This document shows, one piece after another, positions 1-8,800 of a stretch of DNA of 64,000 bases (its first letter is position 1; every line of letters begins with the position of its first letter). The translations under genes were made by a program, and so were the position numbers. Origin of the DNA: Pseudoduganella albidiflava (lineage in GTDB: Bacteria > Pseudomonadota > Gammaproteobacteria > Burkholderiales > Burkholderiaceae_D). The stretch covers positions 1,488,001 to 1,552,000 of the forward strand of contig NZ_CP036401.1 in the NCBI RefSeq assembly GCF_004322755.1. The letters run 5' to 3'. Below the pieces are notes generated by a model that made no database searches, was not told the DNA's origin, and saw only the letters and a list, made by a program, of their open reading frames with translations.

Positions 1-541
1 CCGGGTCGAACGAGGCGGGAATCGTCACCGTCACGGCCTGTTCGCCGAACGGTGCTTCGGGATGCGCGGCATTCCACGCCTGGCGCAGGTGGGCCAGGTA
101 GCGCGTGGAAGCCGTCAGCGGCGAGACGCGCGTCACTTCTTCCGGCGCGTCGTTCGGCAGGATGGCAGCGCGGCGGTCCACGCCCGGGTGGCACAGCCAG
201 CTCTTCGCGCTGGACACCAGGCGGATCGGCGTGGTGGCGCCGCGGCTGCGCGCCATTTCGCCGGCCACCGAGGTTTCCCCTTCGGCGCTCCACGGCAGCG
301 CGAGCTCGCCGGGCGGCAGTTCATCGGGGTGCGGCAAGTACAGGAACGAGGGCAGCAGCGGCAGGTCCTCGACCGTGCCGGGTGCCGTCAACTGGGGCAC
401 GCCCAGCACCGACTGCCGGGTCTTCTCGCCATCGCTGCCGGCCAGGTCGACATACGACAGCGCGCTGTGCGTGGTGCCCAGGTCGATACCGATCGCATAA
501 CGGGGGGTGTTGCCTGGAGGCGTAATGTTTTCGTCGCTCAC
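1..541 (-). CDS. Hsp70 family protein, N-terminal part (runs off the window)
   Basis: Only the first 180 codons are inside the window. The GTG start at 541 overlaps the stop of the upstream gene (GTGA), which indicates translational coupling. After about 13 residues the protein reads YAIGIDLGTTHSALSY, the phosphate-1 loop of the actin/Hsp70 ATPase fold, and it continues as a normal Hsp70 nucleotide-binding domain. It probably belongs to the Hsp70-like chaperones that pair with a DUF2760 protein rather than to classical DnaK, because the neighbours are not grpE or dnaJ. The substrate is unknown. The C-terminal substrate domain cannot be seen. Confidence 0.85.
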   Translation of the reverse strand, partial: MSDENITPPGNTPRYAIGIDLGTTHSALSYVDLAGSDGEKTRQSVLGVPQLTAPGTVEDLPLLPSFLYLPHPDELPPGELALPWSAEGETSVAGEMARSRGATTPIRLVSSAKSWLCHPGVDRRAAILPNDAPEEVTRVSPLTASTRYLAHLRQAWNAAHPEAPFGEQAVTVTIPASFDP

Positions 542-1125
542 AGTTCCACCTCCGCCGGTGCCAGGATTTTCGCGTCGTGCGCTTCGGCCAGCTTCGGCAG
601 GCGCACGGCCGTGGCGCGCCAGCCGCGGTGGCTCAGCGTGCCCTTGAACGGCGGCTTGCCGACCACGTTGCCGGTCAGGCGCACGGCGGCGGCATCGAAG
701 CCTTCTTCCAGCGTCACGCGGCTGCCTTCGGCTTCGGCGCGCGCCGGTTCGATCGTGAAGTGTTCCTTGAGTACCTTGCTGCAGCCTTCGTGGACCACGC
801 GGGCCGCCGCGCCGATGTCGGCATCCGAATAGCCGGCCAGGTTTTCCTGCGTGAAGTCGATCAGGCGTGCCTCGCGCTGCAGCAGCGACAGCAGTTGCAG
901 CGCGGCATCCGGAGTCGCTTCGCGCAGCGGGGGCGCTACCGGCGCGGGGGCTGGCGCGGGTGCCGGGGCTGGCGCAGGCGCGGGCGCCGGTGCAGGAGGG
1001 GCAGCCACCGGGCCGATCTGGTCATTCTGGTAACGGCCGGCGAATTCGGCGTCGCCCAGCGTCTTGAAGAAAGCGCTGAAGGCAAGCGGGATCCTGGCCA
1101 GGAAGGACGGATTTTTGGTAGTCAT
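538..1125 (-). CDS. DUF2760 domain-containing protein
   Basis: A 195-residue protein. I chose the ATG at 1125 (MTTKNPSFLARIPL); the open frame extends further upstream, but there it covers the LexA box and the divergent promoter region. Residues about 40-65 form an almost pure Ala-Pro linker encoded by a low-complexity GC-rich stretch near 940-1010. The C-terminal 120 residues match DUF2760, a family with no known activity that is commonly encoded beside Hsp70-like genes. The stop codon overlaps the start of the downstream Hsp70 gene, so the two proteins are probably made together, and a chaperone-partner role is a reasonable guess. The gene is divergent from the radical SAM gene. Confidence 0.8.
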   Translation of the reverse strand: MTTKNPSFLARIPLAFSAFFKTLGDAEFAGRYQNDQIGPVAAPPAPAPAPAPAPAPAPAPAPVAPPLREATPDAALQLLSLLQREARLIDFTQENLAGYSDADIGAAARVVHEGCSKVLKEHFTIEPARAEAEGSRVTLEEGFDAAAVRLTGNVVGKPPFKGTLSHRGWRATAVRLPKLAEAHDAKILAPAEVEL

Positions 1126-1242
1126 ATTGCTCGTGTGTGGTGGGTCCGGGTTGGCTCCGGACGGGCAATTGCGAATCATACCAGTTGGCGAACTGCCAAG
1201 TGCGTGCGGCGGTTGCACACCCTTGAAGAACGGCCTAGAATA

Positions 1243-1258
1243 CTGTATATACATACAG
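1243..1258. promoter_or_regulatory. LexA (SOS) operator
   Basis: CTGTATATACATACAG differs at only one position from the ideal E. coli LexA box CTGTATATATATACAG and keeps both CTGT/ACAG arms with 8 bp between them. It lies 24 bp before the ATG of the radical SAM gene and about 120 bp before the divergent DUF2760 gene, so it is placed to repress the radical SAM gene. Confidence 0.9.
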
Positions 1259-1282
1259 TCATAGTGAAACGCTGGAGCGATC

Positions 1283-2509
1283 ATGCACCGAGACAACTTC
1301 ACCACGAACCACCTCGACAACGCTGGCAATGATCTAGCAGGCACCGACTTTGCCCACAACTTTGATCCACAAGCCGAGCAGGTCATGCTGATGCCCCGTT
1401 CGCTGCGCGCGCTGAAGGGCCGCGGCGCCGTGGCCAACGTGCAGGGGCGCTACGAAGTGGATGTGCGCGAAACCTTCGACGACGGCTGGCTGCGCGAGGA
1501 GGAAGAGCCCCGCGTCTGGCGCACCCAGGTCACCGACGAAACGGCGAAGTCGATCCTGTCGCGCAACCAGTCGCCGGACATCCCGTTCGGTGTCTCGCTG
1601 AACCCGTACCGCGGTTGCGAGCACGGCTGTATCTATTGCTTTGCGCGGCCATCGCACAGCTACCTGGGCCTGTCTCCCGGGCTCGATTTCGAAAGCAAGC
1701 TGTATGCAAAGGTCAACGCGGCCGATCTGCTGCGCAGCGAGCTGTCGAAGCCCGGCTATGCCGTGGAGCCGATCGCGCTGGGCGTGAATACCGATGCTTA
1801 CCAGCCCATCGAGCGCGAGCTGAAACTCACGCGGCGCGTGCTCGAGGTGTTGCAGGAATGCCGCCATCCCGTCGGGCTGATCACGAAGTCGGCCCTGATC
1901 GAGCGCGATATCGATATCCTCGCGCCGATGGCGGAAAAGCGCCTGGCCGCCGCGTCGATCACGCTGACCACGCTGGACCCGAAGATCGCGCGCACGCTGG
2001 AACCGCGCGCCGCGGCCCCGGAGCGCCGGCTGCGGGCAATCCGCACGCTGACCGAAGCGGGCATCCCGGTCGGCGTGTCGGTGGCGCCGATCATCCCGTT
2101 CGTGACGGAACCGGAAATCGAAAAAGTGATCGAGGCCGCCTTCGATGCCGGCGCCATCCAGGCCAGCTACGTGGTGCTGCGGCTGCCATGGGAAGTCAAC
2201 CCGCTGTTCCAGCAATGGCTGGAAGCGCATTTCCCGGATCGTGCCCAGCGCGTGATGAACCGCGTGCGTGAAATCCACGGCGGCAAGGACTACGATGCCT
2301 CGTTCGCCACGCGGATGGGCGGCCAGGGCCTGTGGGCGGACCTGATCCGGCAACGGGTGGAAAAAGCCATCCAGCGCTGCGGCATGGCCGGGCGGGGCAC
2401 CCGGTTCAGGCAGCTCGATTGCACGCAATTCCGGCGCCCGCTGGTGGTGCCGCCGGTGGGAGCGAAGGCGAAGCGGGCGGAGGCGGTGGGGCAGATGAGC
2501 CTGTTCTGA
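1283..2509 (+). CDS. PA0069-type radical SAM protein (SplB-like, COG1533)
   Basis: A 408-residue radical SAM enzyme. The cluster motif CEHGCIYC (C112, C116, C119) has the CxxxCxxC spacing and sits in the LNPYRGCEHGCIYCFARPSH context typical of the PA0069 / spore-photoproduct-lyase-like family. The protein is cytosolic and has no signal peptide. The reaction of the family is not settled; relationship to spore photoproduct lyase suggests action on damaged nucleic acid. The strong LexA box just upstream fits this, and the Pseudomonas relative PA0069 is, as I recall, a LexA-regulon member. The first 35 residues are poorly conserved in character, so a start at one of the Met codons near 1387-1394 is possible. 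Confidence 0.9.
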   Translation: MHRDNFTTNHLDNAGNDLAGTDFAHNFDPQAEQVMLMPRSLRALKGRGAVANVQGRYEVDVRETFDDGWLREEEEPRVWRTQVTDETAKSILSRNQSPDIPFGVSLNPYRGCEHGCIYCFARPSHSYLGLSPGLDFESKLYAKVNAADLLRSELSKPGYAVEPIALGVNTDAYQPIERELKLTRRVLEVLQECRHPVGLITKSALIERDIDILAPMAEKRLAAASITLTTLDPKIARTLEPRAAAPERRLRAIRTLTEAGIPVGVSVAPIIPFVTEPEIEKVIEAAFDAGAIQASYVVLRLPWEVNPLFQQWLEAHFPDRAQRVMNRVREIHGGKDYDASFATRMGGQGLWADLIRQRVEKAIQRCGMAGRGTRFRQLDCTQFRRPLVVPPVGAKAKRAEAVGQMSLF

Positions 2510-2535
2510 GCCGGTTGCCGCGGTCGCGGCGCCGT

Positions 2536-2569
2536 ATCGGTCCGTTATCGGTCCGTTATTTGGTCTGTT
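2536..2569. repeat. Tandem repeat of about 11 bp at a convergent gene junction
   Basis: Two exact ATCGGTCCGTT units and a diverged third (ATTTGGTCTGTT) lie between the convergent radical SAM and cyclotransferase genes. The last unit runs into the 3' end of the cyclotransferase gene. It is one of several locus-specific tandem repeats in this window. Confidence 0.75.
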
Positions 2570-3134
2570 GTTTGGCGAGTCCGGCCAGGTGCCGCTCGAT
2601 CGCGAACACATGCTCGTCCTCGTGCCCCATCTCCCTGAGCGCATGCGCCAGGTGCACCAGGTATTCCACGTTCGGCCCGCTGGGGCCGCGCGCGCCGGCG
2701 ATCTGCCGCGCGATCACCAGTTCCGGCGCCTCGCCCAGGTAGGCGGCATTGTCGTGCCGGGCGATGTAGACCAGGCCTTCCTCGCTGCCGCCGCCGTCGA
2801 AGCGGATGTCGATCGGCAGCCGCAGGTAGCCGTTCTTTTCCCGGTGGTCGAGGTGCGTGAATTCTTCCGGCGTCACCAGGTAAGCCATGCCGTAGCAGAG
2901 CGCGCCTTCCTGGGGCACCAGCGTGACGACACGGCCCGGCGCTTCCAGCGTGCCGCGGTGGTCGTGCGAGCCTTGCCAGAAACGGCGCACCCAGCCGGCA
3001 ATGCAGGCCGGGCGGCGTTCGAGGTAGGGGAAATCGGCTTTCCAGATCAGCGAACCGTAGCCGAACAGCCACACGCTGTGGTGGCCGTCGAACCGGTCCA
3101 TCGCGCGGTTGATCTCGATGGTGTTGTGCGACAT
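2556..3134 (-). CDS. ChaC-like gamma-glutamylcyclotransferase
   Basis: A 192-residue protein, the usual size for glutathione-specific gamma-glutamylcyclotransferases, which cleave glutathione to 5-oxoproline and Cys-Gly in the cytosol. Near the N-terminus is VWLFGYGSLIWKADF, the glutamyl-binding loop of the fold. Further on, HLDHREKNGYLRL carries the conserved acidic residue expected to be catalytic. The ATG at 3134 was chosen because a TATAAT hexamer lies at 3164-3169, which would put the longer TTG-start version upstream of the transcript. The gene is monocistronic and divergent from maiA. Confidence 0.88.
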   Translation of the reverse strand: MSHNTIEINRAMDRFDGHHSVWLFGYGSLIWKADFPYLERRPACIAGWVRRFWQGSHDHRGTLEAPGRVVTLVPQEGALCYGMAYLVTPEEFTHLDHREKNGYLRLPIDIRFDGGGSEEGLVYIARHDNAAYLGEAPELVIARQIAGARGPSGPNVEYLVHLAHALREMGHEDEHVFAIERHLAGLAKQQTK

Positions 3135-3163
3135 GGAGGCAATGTGAAAACGTGGACGGGGCA

Positions 3164-3169
3164 ATTATA
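3164..3169 (-). promoter_or_regulatory. Candidate -10 box (TATAAT) of the cyclotransferase gene
   Basis: A perfect TATAAT on the minus strand, about 30 bp before the chosen ATG. No convincing -35 hexamer is visible upstream. Confidence 0.5.
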
Positions 3170-3256
3170 GGCGGCCGGTCCGCCCGGCGTGCCGGCCATG
3201 GCCAGTTGCCCGCGGGAGCGGCTAATATGTCGGCTGAATAATACGGAGACCCCACC

Positions 3257-3901
3257 ATGAAGCTGTACACCTACTTCCGCAGCTCCGCCGCCTACCGCGT
3301 GCGCATCGCGCTGAACCTGAAGGGCGTCGCCTACGATGCGGTGCCGGTCCACCTGCTGAAGGACGGCGGCGAGCAGCATGGCGCCGCCTACCGGGCCGTC
3401 AATCCCAGCGAGCTGATCCCTGCGCTGGAAACGGACGGCGCCACGCTGGCGCAATCCTTGGCGATCATCGAATACCTGGAAGAAGTGCATCCGGTCATGC
3501 CGCTGCTGCCGCAAGATGCGCTGGGGCGTGCCCGCGTGCGCGCGCTGGCGCAGACGATTGCCAGCGATACGCACCCGCTGACCAACCTGCGCGTGCTGCG
3601 CCACCTGAAAGGCACGCTGGGCCTGTCGGAAGACGACAAGAACGCCTGGTACCGCCACTGGCTGGGCGAGGGCATGCGCGTGCTGGAAGCGCAACTGGCG
3701 AGCAGCCCCGCCACGGGCCGCTTCTGCCACGGCGACATGCCGACGATCGCCGACTGCTGCCTGGTGCCGCAGGTCTTCAACGCCAGGCGTGTCGGCATCG
3801 ACCTGGCGCCGTTCCCCACGATCACCGCGATCGACGCGGCGTGCGCCGGCATCCCGGCCTTCCAGGCGGCCCACCCGTCGCAGCAGCCCGACGCGGAATA
3901 G
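3257..3901 (+). CDS. maiA: Maleylacetoacetate isomerase (zeta-class glutathione transferase)
   Basis: A 214-residue protein starting MKLYTYFRSSAAYRVRIALN, which matches the zeta-GST active-site loop (SSxxxR). The thioredoxin-like domain covers about residues 1-82, with NPSELIPALE and the QSLAIIEYLEE glutathione-binding segment; the helical C-terminal domain follows. The enzyme isomerises maleylacetoacetate to fumarylacetoacetate in tyrosine/phenylalanine breakdown. No hmgA or fahA lies next to it, so it is separated from the rest of the pathway. A purine-rich CGGAGA precedes the ATG. Confidence 0.92.
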   Translation: MKLYTYFRSSAAYRVRIALNLKGVAYDAVPVHLLKDGGEQHGAAYRAVNPSELIPALETDGATLAQSLAIIEYLEEVHPVMPLLPQDALGRARVRALAQTIASDTHPLTNLRVLRHLKGTLGLSEDDKNAWYRHWLGEGMRVLEAQLASSPATGRFCHGDMPTIADCCLVPQVFNARRVGIDLAPFPTITAIDAACAGIPAFQAAHPSQQPDAE

Positions 3902-3962
3902 TCGTAGAAGCCGGCGCGGCAGAAGGGATCAGTGGGGCGAACCTCCTCCTGCCGCGCCCATG

Positions 3963-5681
3963 CTAGAACCGCACCACGCGGTTTCGGCCGTCCTGCTTGG
4001 CGCGGTACAGCGCCTGGTCGGCGCGCATCAGCAGCGTCGACGGCGTGTCGCCGGTGACCGCGGAGGCGACGCCGATGCTGATCGTCAGCGTCACTTCGCC
4101 GCCATCGTCGGCGTCGATGCGCAGCGCGGCCACGGCGGCCCGCAGGCGTTCCGCGGCCACGGCGGCCACCGCTTCCTCCGTCTCCGGCATCAGCACCACG
4201 AATTCCTCGCCGCCGAAGCGGGCCGCGGTATCGATCGTCCGCAGCGCCGCGGCCAGCAGTGTCGCCACCGCCACGATGGCCCGGTCGCCCGTGTCGTGGC
4301 CGAAGCTATCGTTGATGCGCTTGAAGAAGTCGATGTCCACCATCAGCACCGACACCGGGTGGCCGAAGCGCCGGCCCCGTTCCAGTTCGGCTTCGATCTG
4401 CTCCGTCATCTTGCGGCGATTGGCGATGCCGGTCAGCGGATCGGTGGTGGCCAGTTGCTCCAGCATGCTGTTCGCCGTGCGCAGTTCCAGCGTGCGCCGC
4501 TGCACGCGCTCTTCCAGGTGGTCGCGCTCGTCGTTCAGCGCGGCCAGCGTGCGGCGGCGCTCGCGCAGCGCCACCACCAGCGCGGAAATGAGCACGCCCT
4601 GCAAGACGATCAGCGTGAGCCCGGAAACGATCTGCCAGCGATACCGTTCCCACACGCTGTCCGGCCGGTTCAGCAGCTTGGCGCCCGGTGGCAGGTCGCG
4701 CAGGCCGTAGCGCTCGACCGTGGGCGCATCGAACACGTAGCGCTGCAGGGGAATGTCGTCGGTGCGCCCGCCCAGCAGGATGCGGGCGATCACCCGCCCG
4801 ATGCCTTCGCCGCTGACGACATAGCCGCCCACCATGCCGGGCAGTACCAGCGAATCCAGGTGCGTATAGACCGGTACCGGGCTGGCGGCGGCAATGCGGT
4901 GCGCCAGCTCGTGCGGATCGAGTTTTCCGCCCTTGTCGTTCAGCCCCGCGGCCAGCAGCAGCAGGGCGCTGTCCCGGTCCAGCGTGGCAAGCTTGCGCGC
5001 CACCTGGTCGAAATCCTGGTCGGTCCAGTACTCGAACGCCAGCCGGCCCGCATGGCGCGCCGCCGCGCCCCGGATCGCGGCGATCCAGCGCTGCACGCGC
5101 GCGCTGCTGTCGCCGACCACGACCAGGCGGCGCACCTGCGGCGCCGTGCGCGTGACGATGCCGACCGCGCGGTCGAAGTCGGGGTGCACCGCGACCGGCG
5201 TGCCGTCCGCCGGCTGCCAGCCGGTATGGCCATAGTTGACATAGAAGCGCGCCGCACCCGGGAACAGCTCCGGATGCGCGCCCAGGAACAGGGCGGCGAC
5301 CTGCCCCTCGGCCACCACCACGTCGAAGCGCACCCTGGCGTACTTGCTGCGCAAGTGCGGCGCCATGCCGGCCGTGGCGGCCACGGCACCGACGCGGTTC
5401 GCATCCAGGCGTTCTTCATGGATCACGGGCATCGCGGCCGTGCCGCGCCTGGCCAGTTCGTCGACCATCCCGTCGTGCAGCAGCCGTTGCCAGTTCGACA
5501 TGGCATCCGGGCCCAGCGAGTACAGCACCAGCACCCGGCGTTCGGCGCCGGCCGCCTGCGCGGGGAACAGCGCCAGCGCCAACGCCAGCGCCAGCCAGCA
5601 GCCGGCCACCAGCCGGGAGAGCGGGGAAGGCAACTGGAAAGGGGGCGCGCGGCGCGGCGCGAAGGACAGCTTGCAATGCAT
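3963..5681 (-). CDS. Diguanylate cyclase with periplasmic binding-protein-like sensor
   Basis: A 572-residue membrane protein. A signal/anchor segment (about residues 24-45) is followed by a periplasmic region to about residue 340 that resembles ABC-type solute-binding folds (VLVLYSLGPDAMSNW, later VVSGEGIGRVIARI). Then come one transmembrane helix (VSGLTLIVLQGVLISALVVA), a coiled coil and a C-terminal GGDEF domain. The active-site motif is GGEEF (490-494). RTID (481-484) lies exactly five residues upstream and is a good inhibitory I-site, so product inhibition by c-di-GMP is expected. No EAL domain is present. It probably turns an extracytoplasmic ligand signal into c-di-GMP; the ligand is unknown. 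Confidence 0.9.
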   Translation of the reverse strand: MHCKLSFAPRRAPPFQLPSPLSRLVAGCWLALALALALFPAQAAGAERRVLVLYSLGPDAMSNWQRLLHDGMVDELARRGTAAMPVIHEERLDANRVGAVAATAGMAPHLRSKYARVRFDVVVAEGQVAALFLGAHPELFPGAARFYVNYGHTGWQPADGTPVAVHPDFDRAVGIVTRTAPQVRRLVVVGDSSARVQRWIAAIRGAAARHAGRLAFEYWTDQDFDQVARKLATLDRDSALLLLAAGLNDKGGKLDPHELAHRIAAASPVPVYTHLDSLVLPGMVGGYVVSGEGIGRVIARILLGGRTDDIPLQRYVFDAPTVERYGLRDLPPGAKLLNRPDSVWERYRWQIVSGLTLIVLQGVLISALVVALRERRRTLAALNDERDHLEERVQRRTLELRTANSMLEQLATTDPLTGIANRRKMTEQIEAELERGRRFGHPVSVLMVDIDFFKRINDSFGHDTGDRAIVAVATLLAAALRTIDTAARFGGEEFVVLMPETEEAVAAVAAERLRAAVAALRIDADDGGEVTLTISIGVASAVTGDTPSTLLMRADQALYRAKQDGRNRVVRF

Positions 5682-5842
5682 CGGATGGCAGTCAGCGGCT
5701 ACGAACGGGGGGCGGGCAGGCCGCGGTCTTGCATCGGCACCGGCGCAAGCCGCTACCTCAAGAAAAGTGTAACACGCCGGCTTCCGATTTAAGTTCCATG
5801 TGGAAACTATGCCTATACCGTTGCAGACACGCGACGGCCGGT

Positions 5843-8800
5843 CTACGACACCCGGACCTCTTGCTCCACCAGCGCCTGCAGCTCGCGCGGGCTGACCGGC
5901 TTGGCCAGGTGCGCGGTAAATCCGGCCGCGACGGCGCGCCGGTGATCGGCCTGCTGGCCATACGCCGTGAGCGCGATCAGCCGCGTGTCGCGCAGGTGCG
6001 GCCGGCTCCGCAACTCGGCCGCCAGTTCGTAGCCATCCATGCCGGGCAAGCCGATATCGAGGATGGCCAGGTCGGGCGCCAGGCTGTCGGCCAGCCGCAA
6101 GGCGGTGGCGGGATCGGATACCGCGTGCACTGCGTGCCCGCGCAGCTCGAGCACGGCGCGCAGTCCGTCCAGCACGTTGGGGTTGTCGTCCACCAGCATG
6201 ATCCGGCTGCGTCCGGCCGCCAGGTGCTCCGCCGCCGGCGCCGCGATGGCGGCCATGCCCGGCACCGGCAGCGGCGCTGGCAGGTCGATGACGGCATCGG
6301 CCAGCGGCATGCGCACCTCGAACACGCTGCCCCGGCCGGCACCGGCACTGCTGGCGGTGACCGTGCCGCCATGCAGCATGACGATGCTCTTCACGATCGC
6401 CAGGCCCAGCCCCAGGCCGCCGCGCGAGCGGTCCAGCGCCTGGCGCTCCTGCACGAACTTGTCGAACAGCTGCGGCAGCATCTCGCGCGAGATGCCGATG
6501 CCGTTGTCGGTCACGCGGATCACCGCCTCGTTGCCCGCGCGGCGCGCCTCCAGGGCGATGTCGCCGCCATCGCTGGTGTACTTGGCGGCATTCGTCAGCA
6601 GGTTCGACAACACTTGCACGAAGCGCATCGCGTCGGCGTCCACCACCATGCCGGCGGGCGGCACGTCGAGGCGCAGCCGGTGCCGCCGTTCTTCCAGCAA
6701 TGGACTCGCCGTTTCCACCGCCTGCGTCACCAGCGCCGCCAGCTCGACCTGCTCGCGCCGCAGTTCGAACTTGCCCTGGGCAATGCGGGCCACGTCGAGC
6801 AGGTCGTCCACCAGGCGCACGAGGTGGCGCGCCTGCCGCTCGATCACCGCGTGTTCCCTGTCGAGCGAGCCGATGCCTTTCAGCCGCATCAGTTCCAGCG
6901 CCACCAGGATCGGCGACAGCGGGTTGCGCAACTCATGGCCCAGCATCGCCAGGAACTCGTCCTTGGCGCGGTTCGCCACCTCGGCATCGCTGCGCGCGCG
7001 CACCAGCGCCGTCACGTCGAACGCCACGATGGCCACGCGGTCCACCTGTCCGGCCGTGTTGCGGATCGGCTGGTGCACGTAGTCGAAAAAGCATTCTTCC
7101 GGTTCGGCGCCGGACTGGCGCTGCAGCCACACACGGCGGGCCTGGCCCACCGCCGGCTCGCCGCTGGCCAGCACGTGCTCCAGTTCATCGAACAGCGCCT
7201 GGTCCGGCACTTCCGCCAGCGCCTGCCGGAACGGCGTGCCCTGCACGTCGCGCCGGCCGATCAGGTCCGCGTAGCGCTCGTTCACCAGTTCGTACACCAG
7301 GGTGGTGCCGCGCAGGATCGCGATCGCCGCCGGCGCCTGCATGAACACCTCGGCCATCCGCTCGGCATGCGCGCGCTCGACCTGGCGGATGCGGTAGCGG
7401 ATCAGCTGGGATTCGATACGCGTGAGCAGTTCGCGCGCCGAGAATGGCTTGACGAGGTAGTCGTCGGCGCCGGCATTCAAGCCTTCGATGCGCGCTTCCT
7501 CGCCGGCGCGCGCCGACAGCAGCAATACCGGCACGTCATGCAGCGCGTCGTCCCCGTGCAGCGCGGCGATCAGGCCGAAGCCATCGAGTTCCGGCATCAT
7601 TACGTCGGAAACGACCAGGTCGGGCCGTTCGCGCCGGGCCGCCTCCAGCGCGGCGCGGCCGTTCTCCACCGCCGTCACGCGCCAGCGCTGGCGCAGCAGG
7701 CGTTCCAGGTAGCCGCGCATGTCGGCGTTGTCGTCCGCCACCAGCACGTGGGCGCCATGCGCCAGCAGCGTGCGATCTTCCTCCGCCTCCTGCTCGTCGT
7801 CCTCGTCGTCCTCGTCCTGGCGCGGCAGCCAGCGCCGCGCTTCCGTCGTATAGGCTGCCAGCGTGGCGGAAGACGCGGTGCCGTCGGCGCGCCCCGCCAG
7901 GCGCTCGTCCGGCAGGTGCGCGCGGCCCAGCGGCAGCGTCACCGTGAAGCAGGTGCCGCTGCCGGGCTCGCTGGTAACGGTGATCGCGCCGTGATGCAGG
8001 TCCACCAGGTCGCGCACCAGCGCCAGGCCGATGCCGGAGCCCTCGTGCGAACGCGAGCGCGCCCCTTCGACACGCTGGAAGCGCTCGAAGATCTTGTCCA
8101 GGTGGTGCGCCGCGATGCCCACGCCGGTGTCCCGCACGGTCAGCACGGCGCGGCCGTTTTCCTGCCGCAGCGCGACCGCGATGCGGCCCTCGAAGGTGAA
8201 CTTGAAGGCGTTCGACAGCAGGTTCAGCACGATCTTTTCGTACATCTGCGTATCCACCCAGGCCGGCGCCGGCAGCCGCTCGCAGTGCACGTCCAGTGCC
8301 AGGCCGGCGCTTTCGACGATCGAGCGGAAGCCGCTGGCCAGGTCGCACGTCAGCGCCGCCAGATCCACCTCGGCATACGCCGCCTGCATGCGGCCGGCCT
8401 GCACGCGCGAAAAATCGAGCAGCGTGTTGACCAGCTTCTGCAGGCGCAGCGCATTGTCGCGCGCCAGTTCCAGCCGGTGGCGCTGCGCCGCCGGCAAGGG
8501 CGCCGTCTCGTCGCCCAGCGCATCTTCCACGGGCCCCAGCATCAGCGTCAGCGGCGTGCGGAATTCGTGGCTCACATTGGAGAAAAACGCGGTCTTGGCG
8601 CGGTCCAGTTCGGCCAGCGCATCGGCACGCCGGCGCTGTTCCTCGGCCGCGGTGGCATTCTGCAGCGCCGCGGCGACCTGGCCGGCCACCAGGCCGTAGA
8701 ACGTGCGGTACTCGGCATCGAGCGGCCGTGCCGGGTTCACGCCGGCAATCAGCACGCCGGCGGCCGCCGTGCGCCCCGGAATGGCCAGCGGCAGCACGAT

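Noticed and set aside
538..1437. Longer frame upstream of the DUF2760 start (to 1437)
   Set aside because: It overlaps the LexA box and the divergent radical SAM gene and lacks a typical N-terminus; the ATG at 1125 fits better.
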